A DNA stretch of 45,285 nt from Alistipes sp. (GCA_017629985.1 JAGBWD010000031.1:1-45285), one strand, 5' to 3'; counted from the first letter of the stretch, positions 26,788 through 37,359 are shown. Notes: generated from the letters alone by a model not told the origin. Translations and numbers: made by a program.

Positions 26788-26907
26788 AGAAAATTAGATA
26801 AGAAAATAGATGTTTAGAGCAAAAAAATCGAAGTCTACCAATAAAACTCCCTACATGACCTATTGTGATAATTGTCCATCCTATGAAAAAATGGCAGTAG
26901 ATGTATA

Positions 26908-26968
26908 ATAGGTGCAAATTACCTATATTTACTTATTGATATTATAGAAAAAAAAGTTAAATTTGCAC
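26908..26968. promoter_or_regulatory. Operator-like palindromes and promoter of the cysteate synthase operon
   Basis: ATAGGT-N7-ACCTAT (26908-26926) is a palindrome just upstream of the promoter. Its centre includes GTGCAAATT (26912-26920), which is inverted as AATTTGCAC (26960-26968) over the -7 box TAAATTTG (26958-26965). The mRNA start would be near 26972, about 20 nt before the ATG. The -7 call is direct; the operator role is inference. Confidence 0.5.
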
Positions 26969-26991
26969 GATAGAGAATAACTAAAAGATAT

Positions 26992-28281
26992 ATGGAAAAT
27001 TTTAAAGCTACAAAGTATAAGCTATCATGTGTAGCCACAGGACGAGAGTTTGATGATCAGGGCTGGACGATGGAGGATAGAGAGTGTAAAACTCCCTCTC
27101 TTGTGCGTGCCAATTATGAGCAAAAGCAGCTAGAGGTAAAGTCTGATGATTATGGTCTATATAAGTTCTGCGATTGGCTTCCTGTTAAGCGCATCTTAAA
27201 TGGTTCTCATGCCCCAGTAACATATAAGAGTGAGGCTTTGGCAAAGCATCTGGGTTTGTCTAATCTCTGGATTACGATGAGTGGATATAGCCCCAAGCAT
27301 GGTGTTAAGATGCCTACCTGCTCATTCAAGGAGACCGAGGCCTATAGCGTATGTGCGCGTATTGATGAGGCAGAGGATAGAGTATTGGTTGTAGCATCAG
27401 CAGGTAACACTGCGCGTGCCTTTGCCCGTGTATGCTCCGACAATAACATTAAGCTACTGTTGGTGGTGCCTCAAGATAATCTCGATGCTTTGTGGTTTAC
27501 AGAGCCTCTTAACGATTGTGTCAAGCTGATAGTATGCGAGAAGGGTGGTGACTACTTTGATGCTATTCACTTGAGTAATATGGCGCTTAAGTCCTCTAAA
27601 TTCTATGCCGAGGGAGGTGCTAAAAATATTGCTCGCCGCGATGGCATGTCTACAACAGTTATGTCGGCAGTAACGACTATTGGCCGTATCCCCGACTACT
27701 ACTTTCAGGCTGTGGGTAGCGGCACAGGAGCTATTGCAGCATGGGAGGCAAATATCCGCCTAATTGAGGATGGCCACTATGGCGATAACCTCATGAAGCT
27801 TATCGTGTCGCAGAATGCCCCCTTTGTTCCTATCTTTGACGCATGGCGTGCTGACTCACGCGAGATGCTACCTTATGATGCGAAAAAGGCTCGCCGAGAT
27901 GCAGAGCTAATAGATGCCAAGGTGCTATCTAATCGTAAACCCCCTTATGGCATTGCGGGAGGTCTGTATGATGCTCTGAAGGCTACAGGTGGAGATGTTG
28001 CGGTTGCAACCAATGCGCAGGCTCGCCGTGCATGTAAGCTATTTAAGGAGTTGGAGGGTATAGATATCTATCCAGCACCTGGCGTGGCCCTTGCAACTCT
28101 TATCAAGATGGTGGATGCTGGCTCAATAGATAAGGATGCTTGCATTATGCTAAATATCACAGGAGCTGGCGAGGAGGCTGCAAAGATGAATCGCGAGTTG
28201 TGGCACTTGAAGCCTAGCAAAGTATTTTCATTGAGTGCAGAACTCGATGATGTTGTAACTTATGTAGAATCATTATTTTAA
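26992..28281 (+). CDS. Cysteate synthase (threonine-synthase paralogue)
   Basis: A 429-residue PLP enzyme of fold type II. The sequence follows the archaeal cysteate synthase family rather than threonine synthase: a short N-terminal C-x(n)-GREF region, WLPVKRIL, PVTYKSEALAKHLGLSNLWI, PLP lysine in PTCSFKETEAY, SAGNTARAFARV, GGDYFDAIHLS, EGGAKNIARRDGM and the long FQAVGSGTGAIAAWEA stretch. Cysteate synthase makes L-cysteate from O-phosphoserine and sulfite. In methanogens this feeds coenzyme M; in Bacteroidetes, cysteate is the head-group precursor of capnine-type sulfonolipids. It heads a four-gene run (9, 6 and 14 bp gaps). The acyltransferase step is not encoded here. Confidence 0.85.
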   Translation: MENFKATKYKLSCVATGREFDDQGWTMEDRECKTPSLVRANYEQKQLEVKSDDYGLYKFCDWLPVKRILNGSHAPVTYKSEALAKHLGLSNLWITMSGYSPKHGVKMPTCSFKETEAYSVCARIDEAEDRVLVVASAGNTARAFARVCSDNNIKLLLVVPQDNLDALWFTEPLNDCVKLIVCEKGGDYFDAIHLSNMALKSSKFYAEGGAKNIARRDGMSTTVMSAVTTIGRIPDYYFQAVGSGTGAIAAWEANIRLIEDGHYGDNLMKLIVSQNAPFVPIFDAWRADSREMLPYDAKKARRDAELIDAKVLSNRKPPYGIAGGLYDALKATGGDVAVATNAQARRACKLFKELEGIDIYPAPGVALATLIKMVDAGSIDKDACIMLNITGAGEEAAKMNRELWHLKPSKVFSLSAELDDVVTYVESLF

Positions 28282-28290
28282 AGAATTTAT

Positions 28291-29271
28291 ATGTTGTATC
28301 CCTTGAAATTTAAGCCACGTGTAAAGGAGCGTATCTGGGGTGGTCAGGCAATAGTTGCAAAGAAGGGTAAGGCGGCAGGTAAACTTGCCTCTGATAAACT
28401 TTATGGTGAGAGCTGGGATTTGTCATCTGTCAAGGGTGATATATCTGTTGTGTCAAATGGTTTCCTTAAGGGCAATAACCTAGAGGAGGTCATCGAGGTA
28501 TATATGGGTGACCTTATTGGTGAGGAGAATTTTGAGCGCTATGGTTTGGAGTTTCCTCTGCTCATCAAATATCTCGATTGCAACGATAGACTCTCTGTTC
28601 AGGTGCATCCTGACGATGTTCTTGCCGAGGAGCGTCACAATAGCTTCGGAAAGACCGAGGCTTGGTATGTTGTAGATTGTAAGCCTGGCGCTGCGATATA
28701 TCTCGGCTTTAAAGATCTAAACCTCACACGCGAGGAGTATATCTCGGCAGTGTCGGAGTCTCGTCTTGAGGAGCTCCTCAACAAGGTGGAGGTGAAGCCT
28801 GGTGACGTATTCTTTATCCCTGCAGGAACGGTTCACGCATTGGGTGCTGGTTTGGAGGTTGTAGAGGTGCAGCAGACATCTGATATCACATATCGAATCT
28901 ACGATTGGGATAGGGTAGATGCCCAGGGTAAGGGCCGTGAGCTACATACTGCACTTGCTGTTGATGCTATCGACTTTGAGGCAGATGCGGAGCTATTGCA
29001 TCGAAAGTATAATCTTGCAAAAGGTGGTGAGGCTAAAGTTATAGAGTCAAACTACTTTACAATGGTGTTGCATGATGTGGCAGGTAATAAGAGCTTTGAC
29101 CACTCTTCGCGCGACTCATTTGTAGTTTACATCGCTCTTAATGGCTCTGTACGTATTATCGCAGATGGTAAGGAGGAGCTATTGGAGGAGGGTGAGGTGA
29201 TACTCATCCCTGCAGAGATTAGCGAGGTTATAGCCGAGGGTAACGCTAAACTAATGGAGGTATATATCTAA
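28291..29271 (+). CDS. manA: Class I mannose-6-phosphate isomerase
   Basis: A zinc isomerase interconverting fructose-6-P and mannose-6-P, 326 residues (the short bacterial type). Metal-site motifs are visible: LSVQVHPDD (His) and, following FGKTEAWYV (Glu), the AGTVHALGAGLEVVEVQQ block. The N-terminus (LYPLKFKPRVKERIWGG) is typical. It supplies mannose for GDP-sugar and glycan synthesis. It lies 9 bp after cysteate synthase, so the two are probably co-transcribed although the pathways are unrelated on paper. Confidence 0.93.
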   Translation: MLYPLKFKPRVKERIWGGQAIVAKKGKAAGKLASDKLYGESWDLSSVKGDISVVSNGFLKGNNLEEVIEVYMGDLIGEENFERYGLEFPLLIKYLDCNDRLSVQVHPDDVLAEERHNSFGKTEAWYVVDCKPGAAIYLGFKDLNLTREEYISAVSESRLEELLNKVEVKPGDVFFIPAGTVHALGAGLEVVEVQQTSDITYRIYDWDRVDAQGKGRELHTALAVDAIDFEADAELLHRKYNLAKGGEAKVIESNYFTMVLHDVAGNKSFDHSSRDSFVVYIALNGSVRIIADGKEELLEEGEVILIPAEISEVIAEGNAKLMEVYI

Positions 29272-29277
29272 CAAGCT

Positions 29278-29871
29278 ATGCGACCACAAATAGTTATAAT
29301 ATGCGAGAATACGTTAAGCTCCATGGCTTTGCGTAGTTTGTTGTCGGATATGGTACCAGCTATAGATGTGGTCAGCTACAACAACGTGGCGGAGTATAAT
29401 ATAGAAGATGGTAGGGCAGTTCACTATTTCGTCTCTGCAAATGTACTTTTCCACAATATAGAGATGTTTCATCCATTGATGCAGCGCACCATGGTTATCA
29501 CCGAGGGAGAGGCATCTCCATTTGTGCAATCGGGATTTAGGACTATAGATGCGACAGCCTCGGAGCAAGAGATAGTGCGCCAGATTCTCCGTATTCATAG
29601 CATGGGACATCCTGGTCATGTGCATCACATTGCCGAGACACCAGCGGAGGCTATGGAGCAGAGGGTAGAGCTGTCGGCGCGTGAACGTGATGTATTGGCA
29701 TTGCTTGTTAAGGGGTATATCAACAAGGAGATTGCCGATAGTTTGAGCATCTCTCTTCCTACGGTAATATTTCATCGAAATAATATCTACGATAAGCTGA
29801 AAACACGCTCTATAGGACGCCTAACTATTTATGCCGTATTGAACGGTATTGTGGCATTGAGTGAAATCTAA
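29278..29871 (+). CDS. LuxR-type response-regulator-like transcription factor
   Basis: A 197-residue regulator. The C-terminal LuxR/GerE HTH is clear (ARERDVLALLVKGYINKEIA, then ISLPTVIFHRNNIYDKLKT, about 133-190). The N-terminal ~120 residues have a receiver-like alternation (PQIVIICENTLSSMALRSLL) but lack a convincing phospho-acceptor Asp and acidic pair, so it may be a pseudo-receiver. Its place between manA and the alcohol dehydrogenase suggests local control or simple co-transcription. No cognate kinase is nearby. Confidence 0.8.
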   Translation: MRPQIVIICENTLSSMALRSLLSDMVPAIDVVSYNNVAEYNIEDGRAVHYFVSANVLFHNIEMFHPLMQRTMVITEGEASPFVQSGFRTIDATASEQEIVRQILRIHSMGHPGHVHHIAETPAEAMEQRVELSARERDVLALLVKGYINKEIADSLSISLPTVIFHRNNIYDKLKTRSIGRLTIYAVLNGIVALSEI

Positions 29872-29885
29872 CATATTTTTACGAT

Positions 29886-31055
29886 ATGAATAATTTTGTA
29901 TATAACATTCCTACCAAGGTATACTTTGGTGAGAATCAACTAGGGCATCTAGGTCAGGAGCTTGCTAAATTTGGCAAGCGTGTGTTGCTAACCTATGGCG
30001 GAGGCTCTATCAAGCGCAGCGGTCTTTATGACAGGGTTCTTGATGAGTTGCGCAAGGCCAATTTAGAGGTTTATGAGCTATCGGGAATTGAACCTAATCC
30101 ACGTATAGAGTCAGTGCGTAAGGGTGTTGAGATTTGCAAGCAGAAGGATATTGACGTGTTGTTGGCCGTTGGTGGTGGTTCTACTATTGATGCTACCAAG
30201 TTTATGGCTGCGGGAGCTTGCGTTGAGCATGACCCATGGGAGTTTTTTGGCGCAGACGCAAAACCTATAGAGCGAGCTTTACCAATAGTAACTATCCTAA
30301 CCCTCTCGGCTACCGGTTCGGAGATGGATACCGCAGGCGTTATCTCCAATCTTGAGACTGGAGATAAGTTAGGCCGCTTGGCACCAGCCTTGCTTCCTAG
30401 AGTATCATTTCTCGACCCTACGCTCACATACACAGTAAATAGGTATCAGACTGCCTGTGGTGCTGTTGATATCATGTCGCATATCTTGGAGGTATACTTC
30501 AACACCCAGGAAGATTTGTTTATGCTCGACTGCTTCATGGAGGGAATGTTGAAGACTGTGGTAAAGTATGCACCTATCGCTATTGCGGAGCCAGAGAACT
30601 ATGAGGCTCGCGCCAATATTATGTGGACATCCTCTTGGGCTATTAACGGCTTCATCAATGGCGGTAAGCGTAAGGCGTGGAGCTGTCACCCTATGGAGCA
30701 TGAGCTATCTGCAGTCTACGATATTACCCATGGTCTTGGCCTTGCAATTCTAACTCCTCGTTGGATGAAGTATTGCTTGGATGAGACTACTGTAGATAAG
30801 TATGTTCAGTATGGCGTGAATGTCTTTGGTATAGATGCGTCACTCGATAAGATGGAGATTGCCAAGCGTAGTATTGACCTTACCGAGGAGTTTTTGTTCG
30901 AGAATCTAGGCTTGCAGCGTACATTTACCGAGGTGGGCATCAAGCGCGAGGATTTCGCGATGATGGCACAGAAGGCGTGCCGCTATGGAGATATCAAGGG
31001 CTTCAAGACCTTAACACCAAAAGATGTAGAGGCGATATTTGAGATGTGCTTATAG
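29886..31055 (+). CDS. Iron-containing alcohol dehydrogenase (YqhD/BdhA-like)
   Basis: A 389-residue group III metal-dependent alcohol dehydrogenase, probably an NAD(P)H-dependent aldehyde reductase. Nucleotide motif GGGSTIDATKFMAAG, the active-site region ILTLSATGSEMDTAGVI, and metal ligands in YNITH-like VYDITHGLGLAIL and SCHPMEHELSA are visible. YqhD relatives reduce a broad range of short- and medium-chain aldehydes and protect against reactive carbonyls. It ends the cysteate synthase operon and is followed by a 120-bp repeat element. Confidence 0.92.
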   Translation: MNNFVYNIPTKVYFGENQLGHLGQELAKFGKRVLLTYGGGSIKRSGLYDRVLDELRKANLEVYELSGIEPNPRIESVRKGVEICKQKDIDVLLAVGGGSTIDATKFMAAGACVEHDPWEFFGADAKPIERALPIVTILTLSATGSEMDTAGVISNLETGDKLGRLAPALLPRVSFLDPTLTYTVNRYQTACGAVDIMSHILEVYFNTQEDLFMLDCFMEGMLKTVVKYAPIAIAEPENYEARANIMWTSSWAINGFINGGKRKAWSCHPMEHELSAVYDITHGLGLAILTPRWMKYCLDETTVDKYVQYGVNVFGIDASLDKMEIAKRSIDLTEEFLFENLGLQRTFTEVGIKREDFAMMAQKACRYGDIKGFKTLTPKDVEAIFEMCL

Positions 31056-31091
31056 TCTTTACATATCTCTTAATATTCTAAAACAAAATGA

Positions 31092-31119
31092 GGCTGACTA
31101 AAAAGTAACTTAGCCAGCC
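31092..31119 (+). repeat. Small hairpin leading the 120-bp repeat, copy 1
   Basis: GGCTG...CAGCC with inner CTAA/TTAG pairs lies 37 bp after the alcohol dehydrogenase stop. The same hairpin, partly diverged, precedes copy 2 at 39833-39864, so it is part of the duplicated unit. It may also act as a terminator. Confidence 0.6.
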
Positions 31120-31124
31120 CCTAA

Positions 31125-31244
31125 GAGAGTGAATAAAAAGATGTAGTTTTAGGCTTGCGAAGCCCGAAAAAGCGGAGTTTACTGGGCGTAAATGAGCATT
31201 TTGAGGGCAAGCGTAACGACAAAATACACTTTTTATTCACTCTC
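31125..31244. repeat. 120-bp intergenic repeat with inverted ends, copy 1
   Basis: The unit starts GAGAGTGAATAAAAAG (31125-31140) and ends with its exact reverse complement (31229-31244). The interior includes GGCTTGCGAAGCC, a small hairpin, and there is no ORF. It differs from the copy at 39874-39993 by one base. It lies between convergent genes and may be a MITE/REP-like element or a structured RNA. Confidence 0.9.
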
Positions 31245-31250
31245 AAACAA

Positions 31251-31279
31251 AATAGTCACCTTCCGAGAAGGTGACTATT
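31251..31279. terminator. Bidirectional terminator (alcohol dehydrogenase / BACON lipoprotein)
   Basis: A perfect 13-bp stem (31251-31263 with 31267-31279) with a 3-nt loop, followed by TTTT on the plus strand and preceded by AAAC on the other. Confidence 0.9.
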
Positions 31280-31300
31280 TTTAGTTATTAAGTAGTGATA

Positions 31301-32143
31301 CTACTCGTATACCTCATTTGTGCAGTCTATGAGTGACCAATCACCCTCGTAAACTACCTTGTGATTCTCCTGACGGGCATCAATAGTGAGTGTAACCTCA
31401 AGAGTAACCTTGCCATCCTCTACGATAAGCTTACCTGTGTCGTAGTGTGCTGTGCCCAACTGGAAACCTGTCTCATCATTGATATGATACCAGCTAAATG
31501 AGTGTGTAAAGGTGTTTGGCCAACCACTGTTTGTGATATCATACTCATACTCTCCATTAGGAACTACAATATTCTCTATATCTTCTGGAGCATTTGGCAA
31601 ATATAGGTCTACGAAGTAGTAGTGAGCATTAGGAGTGCTGTACATGTTATTTGCATCAAGACCTAGATCAGAGAAGACAAGGTAGTAGTTGAACAAGCCG
31701 CCCTGAACGCCATAATATTTACCCTGTAGGAACTCTGCCTCAAAAACGATGCTTGTTGGTGCCTCGCTCAACTCCTGGATTACGGTAACAGTAAACTGTG
31801 ATTTGTCGTATGTTACAGTGATGATACCCTCACGATCAACTGCCTCTGGATTAGCACCGATGGTAAATGAGATTTTATTCTGCTCATTCTGCTTGAAATC
31901 ATAAATCCAATCTACATTTGCAGATACCTCTACTTTCGCACCCTCTACAAGCTCTAGAATCTCATACTTGATGAATGCCATAGCGCTACCGCTACTTACC
32001 TTCATAGTATCATTTGTAACAAGCTTAATCTGCTCTGTTGGAGTAGGAGTAGGCTGCTCGGGTTGAGTTTTATCCTCTGCTGCCTTCTCGCATGATGTAA
32101 AGAGTAGCGCTACAACAGCAAACAATGAAAAAATCTTCTTCAT
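31301..32143 (-). CDS. BACON-domain surface lipoprotein
   Basis: A 280-residue lipoprotein: the signal MKKIFSLFAVVALLFTSCEK ends in lipobox FTSC (lipidated Cys at 18). A proline/threonine-rich linker (PEQPTPTPTEQ) follows. A BACON domain lies at about 40-125 (VEVSANVDWIYDF; ITVTYDKSQFTVTVIQ), then a ~150-residue beta-rich C-terminal domain (EAEFLQGKYYGVQGGLFNYYLVF) seen in Bacteroidetes exported proteins. BACON domains are spacers in carbohydrate- and mucin-linked systems. A catalytic domain is not recognised. A TATTTTTG -7 box lies at 32181-32188 (minus). Confidence 0.8.
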   Translation of the reverse strand: MKKIFSLFAVVALLFTSCEKAAEDKTQPEQPTPTPTEQIKLVTNDTMKVSSGSAMAFIKYEILELVEGAKVEVSANVDWIYDFKQNEQNKISFTIGANPEAVDREGIITVTYDKSQFTVTVIQELSEAPTSIVFEAEFLQGKYYGVQGGLFNYYLVFSDLGLDANNMYSTPNAHYYFVDLYLPNAPEDIENIVVPNGEYEYDITNSGWPNTFTHSFSWYHINDETGFQLGTAHYDTGKLIVEDGKVTLEVTLTIDARQENHKVVYEGDWSLIDCTNEVYE

Positions 32144-32180
32144 AATATTAAAAATTTTAGTTTATTTTATATTCTGTTGG

Positions 32181-32188
32181 CAAAAATA
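32181..32188 (-). promoter_or_regulatory. Putative -7 box of BACON lipoprotein gene
   Basis: TATTTTTG on the minus strand fits TAnnTTTG, 38 bp upstream of the start codon. Confidence 0.55.
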
Positions 32189-32213
32189 CATATTTTTTTT
32201 AATTCAATCAATA

Positions 32214-33713
32214 CTATCCAACATTAATGACAATTTCGTATGTTGATGAAGGTTTGAAATCTGCGTTATAAATAAGTATGAAGTTCTCATCTATAGCCGC
32301 ATCCCACTCCTGTCCCTCGGCCAAACGTGGATTGACCAATCGCTCTGTAAAGAAGTAGCTAAATGGAAGATCTAGGACATGCTCCTGCTTAAACTTATCA
32401 CCCCTCATGCGCTCCAACGAGAAGTCATCATCTGTGGTAATGGTAATGATGTAGCTATTACCTTCGAGGCGAGACTCTACCATGTAGTCCTTTTCGCTCT
32501 CTACGCCCTGAAGCATAACCTGCCACATAGGATCACCATAATAGGCTAGTACATCGCGGTCGTGCCAGAATCCCATCATATCCCAATCTGCGGCGTTCTC
32601 CATGTCGATATCACGTCCTAGAACCTCCGAGAGACGGCCTGCAGCTGTTGTAAGCTCATCCATAAATTTATCTGTAAGGCTATACCTCTCGTTGATAAGT
32701 TCGGGATACCACTGATGCTGCTGATGTAGGAAGTCCTGCTGATTAAGGTATACAGCCTCGGCAAGGGTATATCTGAAGGGGTTTGTTACCCAATACTTGA
32801 GTGCGCCCCAGCCGCTGCGGCCATGCCATGTTGTTACTACATAGCCAATCATAGTTGCAGCGTTTGAACCATTTAGCCATGCGGCAGCCATACTCTCCCG
32901 TGTGTTGTTCATGTCGCCAATAAGGCAGTTGCCCACAGCAGTATATACTCGGCGCTTGCCCGACTCCTTGATGTCGCGCTCCTCGCCAGTAAAGATATTT
33001 TGGGTGTAGAGACTACCCTCGCGAGGCTTGATATGTCCTAGGGAGTATGGCATCTCAAGATTCTTCTGCGTGGCGTGCGCCGCAGTGACAATAAGGTCGG
33101 GGTCATAAGCCTCGTATAGCTCTTGAAACTTGTCAAGTACCTCCTCTTTCTCAACCATGCCTGTTACAATCTCTGAATCGCGGCCATTTTTGTATCCCCA
33201 AAGACCTCGGGTATGGTCATCTACCCAAGCATAGTTGTCAAACCACTTTGCAGAGTTTAGCTCCATGATTGTTGCCACAGCATCTTTGATAACAAGAGGT
33301 TCGGTGCTATTATCTACCATGCGCTCCGCGGCCGCAGCATCATAGCCTGTGATGATACCCCATAGGAAATCACCGTAAATGTCGTTATCAACCTCGCGAC
33401 ACATAAGGTGGATATCTATCACATAGTCGCGGTTGATGTTCTCGGGTTTATCAACGATGGCTACATAGCGAGGGTTTATTATGCGGATATCCTCCAGCAC
33501 CTCGCGTGGTGCTATTGCAAATGTTGCAAGGCTAGCATTGTGTTTCTCCATAAGTTTATCCACAACAACGCTCCACTCCTCATCATTAGCAACGGACTCC
33601 GATGCTAGAATCATATAGTTGTTCTCGAGGAGCGCTGAAGGTCGCTCATTATTGCAACAGCCGACAAAGAGCAGTGTCGCGAGGGCTGTTAATAGAAAAT
33701 ATGTATGACGCAT
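32214..33713 (-). CDS. Lipoprotein with C25/caspase-like peptidase features
   Basis: A 499-residue lipoprotein with lipobox VGC (Cys19). The middle resembles the C25 (gingipain) peptidase fold: a PRYVAIVDKP strand, then DFLWGIITGYDAAAAERMVD (analogous to the family's pattern of a strand, small residues, then 'GR'), a candidate His in IVTAAHATQKN (H213) and a candidate Cys in YTAVGNCLIGDMN (C263), spaced as in clan CD His-Cys dyads. The ~120 C-terminal residues look like an Ig-like beta domain (YIITITTDDDFSLERM). Signature similarity is moderate, and the family could instead be an unstudied lipoprotein. It lies 1 bp after udk, so they are probably co-transcribed. Confidence 0.5.
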   Translation of the reverse strand: MRHTYFLLTALATLLFVGCCNNERPSALLENNYMILASESVANDEEWSVVVDKLMEKHNASLATFAIAPREVLEDIRIINPRYVAIVDKPENINRDYVIDIHLMCREVDNDIYGDFLWGIITGYDAAAAERMVDNSTEPLVIKDAVATIMELNSAKWFDNYAWVDDHTRGLWGYKNGRDSEIVTGMVEKEEVLDKFQELYEAYDPDLIVTAAHATQKNLEMPYSLGHIKPREGSLYTQNIFTGEERDIKESGKRRVYTAVGNCLIGDMNNTRESMAAAWLNGSNAATMIGYVVTTWHGRSGWGALKYWVTNPFRYTLAEAVYLNQQDFLHQQHQWYPELINERYSLTDKFMDELTTAAGRLSEVLGRDIDMENAADWDMMGFWHDRDVLAYYGDPMWQVMLQGVESEKDYMVESRLEGNSYIITITTDDDFSLERMRGDKFKQEHVLDLPFSYFFTERLVNPRLAEGQEWDAAIDENFILIYNADFKPSSTYEIVINVG

Positions 33714-33714
33714 G

Positions 33715-34335
33715 TTATTTATTATCGATTAGTGAACGGATATTTTGTATGAGCATGCCTACAGCAACAGAGTTAAAACCACCCTCGGGAATTATCACAT
33801 CGGCATACTTCTTTGATGGCTCAACAAACTCCTCGTGCATAGGCTTCACGGTGGTTGTATATTGGTCTATCACCGACTGCATGGTGCGGCCGCGCTCACA
33901 TACATCGCGTAAGATGCGTCTTGCAAGGCGAATATCTGCATCGGTATCTACATATACCTTTATATCCATAAGATCGCGCAACTCCTTATTCTCAAAAATA
34001 AGAATGCCATCAACAATGATAACCTTTGAGGGCTTTACAAGTACACGCTCCTCGGTGCGGTTATGCTCCACAAACGAATATACAGGATGCTCGATAGGAA
34101 CATTCGACTTTAGGGTGCGTATATGCTCCACAAGTATATTTGTGTCAAACGCCGCAGGGTGGTCGTAGTTTAGCTTTGTGCGCTCCTCGTAAGTGAGTTC
34201 TGGGTGGGCCTTGTAGTAGAAATCGTGACATAGTGTCGCTACATCATCATCCTTGAAAGCCTCCTGAAGACGCTTTACGAGTGTTGATTTGCCAGAACCT
34301 GTGCCTCCAGCAACTCCAATAACAGTAACATCCAT
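33715..34335 (-). CDS. udk: Uridine kinase
   Basis: A 206-residue P-loop kinase that phosphorylates uridine and cytidine in pyrimidine salvage. P-loop GVAGGTGSGKSTLVKRL is at about 7-23. The uridine-binding region DFYYK and NYDHPAAFD is followed by PSKVIIVDGILIFENKELRD, and the LID region RRILRDVCERGR is present. Its length is typical. It is separated from gyrB by an intrinsic terminator. Confidence 0.96.
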   Translation of the reverse strand: MDVTVIGVAGGTGSGKSTLVKRLQEAFKDDDVATLCHDFYYKAHPELTYEERTKLNYDHPAAFDTNILVEHIRTLKSNVPIEHPVYSFVEHNRTEERVLVKPSKVIIVDGILIFENKELRDLMDIKVYVDTDADIRLARRILRDVCERGRTMQSVIDQYTTTVKPMHEEFVEPSKKYADVIIPEGGFNSVAVGMLIQNIRSLIDNK

Positions 34336-34355
34336 ATTATACTATCGTTAAAAAT

Positions 34356-34381
34356 AGGGGTCGCACATAAGCGCAACCCCT
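34356..34381 (-). terminator. Terminator after gyrB
   Basis: On the minus strand AGGGGT pairs with ACCCCT, with inner GCG/CGC pairs, and is followed by ATTTTTAAC. It sits 10 bp after the gyrB stop and before udk. Confidence 0.75.
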
Positions 34382-34390
34382 GGTAATTTT

Positions 34391-36364
<1,974 letters not shown>

Positions 36365-36387
36365 TTATATATTCTATATAAAACGCA

Positions 36388-36419
36388 CAAAGATACAAAA
36401 TAAAATTACAACGTGCAAA
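36388..36419 (-). promoter_or_regulatory. Promoter of gyrB
   Basis: On the minus strand TTTG (36416-36419) and TATCTTTG (36388-36395) are separated by exactly 20 bp, an ideal Bacteroidetes promoter. The rest of the gap to the HAD gene (36420-36677) holds no ORF or structure I can support. Confidence 0.8.
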
Positions 36420-36677
36420 TATTTTCACCATATAAAAGAGGCTTTGAGTCTTAATTTGTAGCCTGCCACAACCCGAAAATTATACTTAATTGAGATTTAA
36501 ATCCCACGCGATGATAATTTTATAAAGCGGTGATGGTGGATTTGTTGTTTGGGGTATTTATGCCTTGAACAGTAATGAGCTAATTTGAGTATGGCGATAT
36601 TGATAAGTTTCGTCATAAATATTCTACCGTTCAGCTAAAAAACTGATGCTAAAGTTGCATTATTGGTGCAAAATATT

Positions 36678-36685
36678 TATTTTTG
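36678..36685 (+). promoter_or_regulatory. -7 box giving a nearly leaderless HAD transcript
   Basis: TATTTTTG matches TAnnTTTG, with TTG at 36655-36657 20 bp upstream as a partial -33 box. The ATG at 36692 starts only 6 bp after the box, so the mRNA would start at or very near the codon. Confidence 0.5.
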
Positions 36686-36691
36686 TGGAAT

Positions 36692-37294
36692 ATGAAAAAG
36701 ATAAAAAACGTAGTATTTGACCTGGGAGGGGTGGTGTTTGCCCGTGATCCACGCAAATTTGAACCCGAATTTATAAAGTTTTTCTCGTATATCCTACTGC
36801 CCGAGATGCCCCGTTTTTGGGAGGAGTATGATCGTGGTGTGGTGTCGTACGAGCAGGTGATTACCGACCTTGCGGAGTATAACCACTGCGACCGTGAATT
36901 AGCCGAAAAAAACCTACAGCGCTCAATTATTACACAGGAGGAGATACCATCGACAAAGGCTCTTATCGCAGACCTTAAATCAGCTGGATATAAACTTTAT
37001 GTACTCTCTAATATGTCGTTGGAATTCATTAAGTTCCTGCGCAAGAAGGAGGTATACAAATATTTCGATGGAGAGGTTGTGTCGTGCGAGGAGCATATCG
37101 TAAAACCTGATGCCGAAATCTATAAAACCCTTATTGATAGATATAGCCTTGTGGAGAGTGAGACGCTATTCATAGATGACCGCAAGAGTAATATAAAAGC
37201 TGCCCGCGAAGCTGGGTGGGAGGGATTTGATTTTGACGCATATAACCCCGAGGATAGTTGCAACAAATTACGCGAGATGCTACTTCAAGGATAG
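36692..37294 (+). CDS. HAD family hydrolase (YihX-like phosphatase)
   Basis: A 200-residue HAD phosphatase from the ATG at 36692 (a TTG start 9 bp earlier is less likely). Motif I is FDLGGVVFARDPR. Here the usual second aspartate (DxD) is DxGGV, as in the HAD subfamily IA variant 3 group that includes YihX. Motif II reads YVLSNMS, motif III lysine is in EHIVKPDAEIY and motif IV is FIDDRKSNIKAA. YihX acts on alpha-D-glucose-1-phosphate. The neighbouring gene is malQ, so a glucose-phosphate link is possible but not shown. Confidence 0.88.
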   Translation: MKKIKNVVFDLGGVVFARDPRKFEPEFIKFFSYILLPEMPRFWEEYDRGVVSYEQVITDLAEYNHCDRELAEKNLQRSIITQEEIPSTKALIADLKSAGYKLYVLSNMSLEFIKFLRKKEVYKYFDGEVVSCEEHIVKPDAEIYKTLIDRYSLVESETLFIDDRKSNIKAAREAGWEGFDFDAYNPEDSCNKLREMLLQG

Positions 37295-37359
37295 CTGTAT
37301 GCGATATGACAAAATGAATCTGTAGAGTTGATTTACCGAAACAATTATTAATATAAAGT

